Shown here piece after piece: positions 5,643 through 7,408 of a stretch of DNA of 7,408 bases. The translations under genes and the position numbers were made by a program. The DNA is taken from assembly GCA_945956945.1 (NCBI GenBank), contig CAMFJO010000034.1, positions 1-7,408 on the forward strand, in the 5' to 3' direction. Each line of letters begins with the position of its first letter. The first letter of the stretch is position 1. The DNA is from an uncultured Legionellales bacterium. Its GTDB lineage: Bacteria; Pseudomonadota; Gammaproteobacteria; UBA1113. The notes beneath the pieces were generated by a model. That model did not search any database. It saw only the letters and a program-made list of their open reading frames with translations, and was not told the origin of the DNA.

Positions 5643-7048
5643 TCTATAGACTCTGCCCTATAGCGTTGTGCCAAATTATCAAAACGCACATAAGGGCCAC
5701 AAAAATTTAATTTTATTTTTCCGATAGGACCATTACGATGTTTAGCCAAAATGATTTCCGCAATATTTTTAGCATCACTGGTATTGGGGTGATAGACTTC
5801 ATCTCTGTAAATAAACATAATGAGATCAGCATCCTGCTCTATGGCTCCCGATTCACGTAGATCCGACATCATGGGGCGTTTGTCAGCACGTTGTTCCAAG
5901 CTGCGATTTAATTGCGATAGTGCAATCACGGGAACATTAAGTTCTTTGGCCAACGCTTTTAACGAGCGCGATATCTCGGAGATTTCCGCGGTACGGTTTT
6001 CCGGATCGTCACCCACACGCATCAATTGCAAATAATCCACCACGATCAACTGTAAACCTTTCTGCTCACGCGCCACACGTCGTGCGCGCGATCGCAATTC
6101 TCCCGGCGTTAATGCAGGGGTATCGTCTATAAAAATAGGCGCATCCGCAATTAAGTTAATGGTTGAACCAATACGCGGCCAATCTTCCTTACCCAACTGA
6201 CCACTACGCACTGCTTGTTGATCGATGCGTCCCAAAGAAGATATCATGCGCATCACAATGGCATCGGCCGGCATTTCCATACTAAAGATCAATACGGGTT
6301 TTTTAGTATCTAAAGCCACATGCTCTGCAATGTTAATCCCAAACATGGTCTTACCCATGCTGGGCCGTCCGGCAATGATCACCAGATCTGCTGGTTGTAA
6401 GCCCGAAGTCAATTGATCCAAATCCAAAAATCCTGTCGCTGTTCCCGTCACCGCTGATGGGTTTCTATACCGTTCATCAATATTCTTTAATACCTGAGTG
6501 GCCAAAGCGCGTATCGATTGCGGCCCTTGGCCTCGACTGGTTTGTTCAGCAATTTGAAAAACTTTTTGCTCAGCATGATCTAACAATTCTGTCGCCAATC
6601 GCCCCGCGGGTTGATAGGCCATATTGGCAATCTCCGAAGCAGCGCCAATCATTTGTCTCAAGATAGAGCGCTCACGCACAATTTCAGCATAAGCAGCAAT
6701 ATTGGCAATACTCGGTGTATTTTTAGAGAGTTCAAAAAGATAGAGGTCACTGCCAATAGCACTGAGTTCATCGTTGGCCTTTAAGTACTCTGTCAAGGTT
6801 AAGACATCCAAAGCTCTACCTTGCGATAATAGGGCAGCAGCTGCTTTAAAAATAACCTTGTGTTCTGATCGATAAAAATCGCGCTCACTTAATAATTCGG
6901 ATACCCCTTCCCAAGCAGCATTGTCTAGTAATAAGCCACCTAATACGGATTGTTCTGCTTCGACAGAATGGGGGGGGATTTTTAAGTCCTCTAATTTATT
7001 AGACTTTTTAGCCTCATAGGTTTTAGGGGCTGCTTCTTTCGTAGTCAT
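5639..7048 (-). CDS. dnaB: Replicative DNA helicase DnaB
   Basis: Hexameric 5'-3' helicase that unwinds DNA at the replication fork and recruits primase. The 469 residues match E. coli DnaB (about 471). The N-terminal domain begins at PPHSVEAEQSVLGG (25-38) and includes ELSKNTPSIANIAAYAEIVR (106-125). The RecA-like domain has Walker A GRPSMGKT (227-234), the catalytic Glu in FSMEM (Glu258), Walker B in LIVVDYLQLM (334-343), and ALSQLNRSLEQRADKRPMMS (376-395). Near the end KHRNGPIG (436-443) holds the arginine-finger region. No intein interrupts these usual insertion sites. The start fits the family, although no clear Shine-Dalgarno precedes it. It lies 12 nt after the MFS stop and overlaps alr by 4 nt, so all are probably co-transcribed. 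Confidence 0.98.
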   Translation of the reverse strand: MTTKEAAPKTYEAKKSNKLEDLKIPPHSVEAEQSVLGGLLLDNAAWEGVSELLSERDFYRSEHKVIFKAAAALLSQGRALDVLTLTEYLKANDELSAIGSDLYLFELSKNTPSIANIAAYAEIVRERSILRQMIGAASEIANMAYQPAGRLATELLDHAEQKVFQIAEQTSRGQGPQSIRALATQVLKNIDERYRNPSAVTGTATGFLDLDQLTSGLQPADLVIIAGRPSMGKTMFGINIAEHVALDTKKPVLIFSMEMPADAIVMRMISSLGRIDQQAVRSGQLGKEDWPRIGSTINLIADAPIFIDDTPALTPGELRSRARRVAREQKGLQLIVVDYLQLMRVGDDPENRTAEISEISRSLKALAKELNVPVIALSQLNRSLEQRADKRPMMSDLRESGAIEQDADLIMFIYRDEVYHPNTSDAKNIAEIILAKHRNGPIGKIKLNFCGPYVRFDNLAQRYRAESIE

Positions 7049-7060
7049 AGTTTAGGCTAT

Positions 7061-7383
7061 TCATTCTAGTTGTTGTTGCTTCATCTCAGGCAACAAGAGG
7101 GTCAGTAAGGCCCCTAGAATACAGATAGCCCCTAAGAAAAGCAAGATCTGGTTCAAGCCATAGTAATGCAATAAAATGGGCATGAAAAATACCCCAACAA
7201 AGGCACCTAATTTCCCCACTGCGGCAGAAATACCATGAGAAACCGCACGAATGGCGGTGGGGAATATTTCCGAGGGGATCAAAAAAGTCGTCGTATTAGG
7301 ACCAAAATTAACAAAAAAGAAACTCATACCAAACAAGGCAATAAATGCAATGAAATTGGTCTCAGAAAAATTATAAATAGACA
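7061..7383 (-). CDS. Major facilitator superfamily transporter, C-terminal end only
   Basis: The last 107 residues of an inner-membrane transporter, cut off by the contig end. Three membrane segments are visible (about FIAFIALFGMSFFFVNF, then AFVGVFFMPILL, then ILLFLGAICILGALLTLLL), which would be TM10-12. The block GPNTTTFLIPSEIFPTAIRA followed by HGISAAVGKLGA closely resembles phosphate:H+ symporters of the PHS group (yeast Pho84 type) and their sugar-porter relatives, so an anion or sugar-like substrate is possible but unproven. The protein ends MKQQQLE. A GTG that could serve as a start at 7384 borrows its G from adapter sequence and is false; the true start lies outside the window. The stop is 12 nt before dnaB, so it likely heads or belongs to the dnaB operon. 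Confidence 0.85.
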
Positions 7384-7408
7384 CTGTCTCTTATACACAT
7401 CTCCGAGC
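7384..7408. other. Nextera/Tn5 transposase adapter left on the contig end
   Basis: The last 25 bases begin with CTGTCTCTTATACACATCT, the 19-bp Tn5 mosaic end in reverse, followed by CCGAGC. This is the start of the Illumina Nextera read-2 adapter. It is library sequence, not genome. It follows the transporter reading frame without any biological boundary. Confidence 0.97.

Noticed and set aside
5639..7048. Intein in DnaB
   Set aside because: The Walker A, Walker B and downstream motifs are continuous and total length matches the intein-free family.

Overview
The window looks like one end of a bacterial contig from a gammaproteobacterium with modest GC content. PurL has the long single-chain form, and dnaB is followed directly by alr as in many Gammaproteobacteria. 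The DnaB and PurL sequences resemble those of Legionella/Coxiella-type bacteria, but that placement (Legionellales or near) is inference from protein style, not a database result. The last 25 bases are not genomic: they match the Nextera (Tn5 mosaic end) sequencing adapter, so the right edge is a read or library end.

Layout, left to right. (1) 1-1199, minus strand: the N-terminal 399 residues of PurL, cut by the left edge. (2) 1300-3729, minus: a secreted multicopper oxidase of the CopA type, fused in frame through a Met/His-rich repeat linker to a CopB-type outer-membrane beta-barrel domain. (3) 3730-4020: a non-coding stretch with a 104-bp nested palindromic element, a second smaller dyad, and candidate divergent promoters. 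(4) 4021-4224, plus: a small basic proline-rich protein of unknown function, the only plus-strand gene. (5) 4227-4261: a hairpin between the convergent genes, probably a shared terminator. (6) 4256-7383, minus: a tight gene string, MFS transporter (C-terminal end only) - dnaB - alr - small conserved protein, with a 12-nt gap, an ATGA overlap and a 17-nt overlap, which reads as one transcription unit.

Working together: dnaB (replication helicase), alr (D-alanine for peptidoglycan) and purL (purine synthesis) are housekeeping genes. The copper oxidase is the accessory item and the most interesting one. It joins in one polypeptide two activities usually made by neighbouring genes copA and copB: periplasmic Cu(I) oxidation/sequestration and an outer-membrane copper-binding barrel. 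Its export signal looks Sec-type rather than the usual Tat-type, which fits a protein that must deliver a beta-barrel to the outer membrane. The upstream palindromic element may be a mobile or repetitive sequence and may carry or abut the oxidase promoter.
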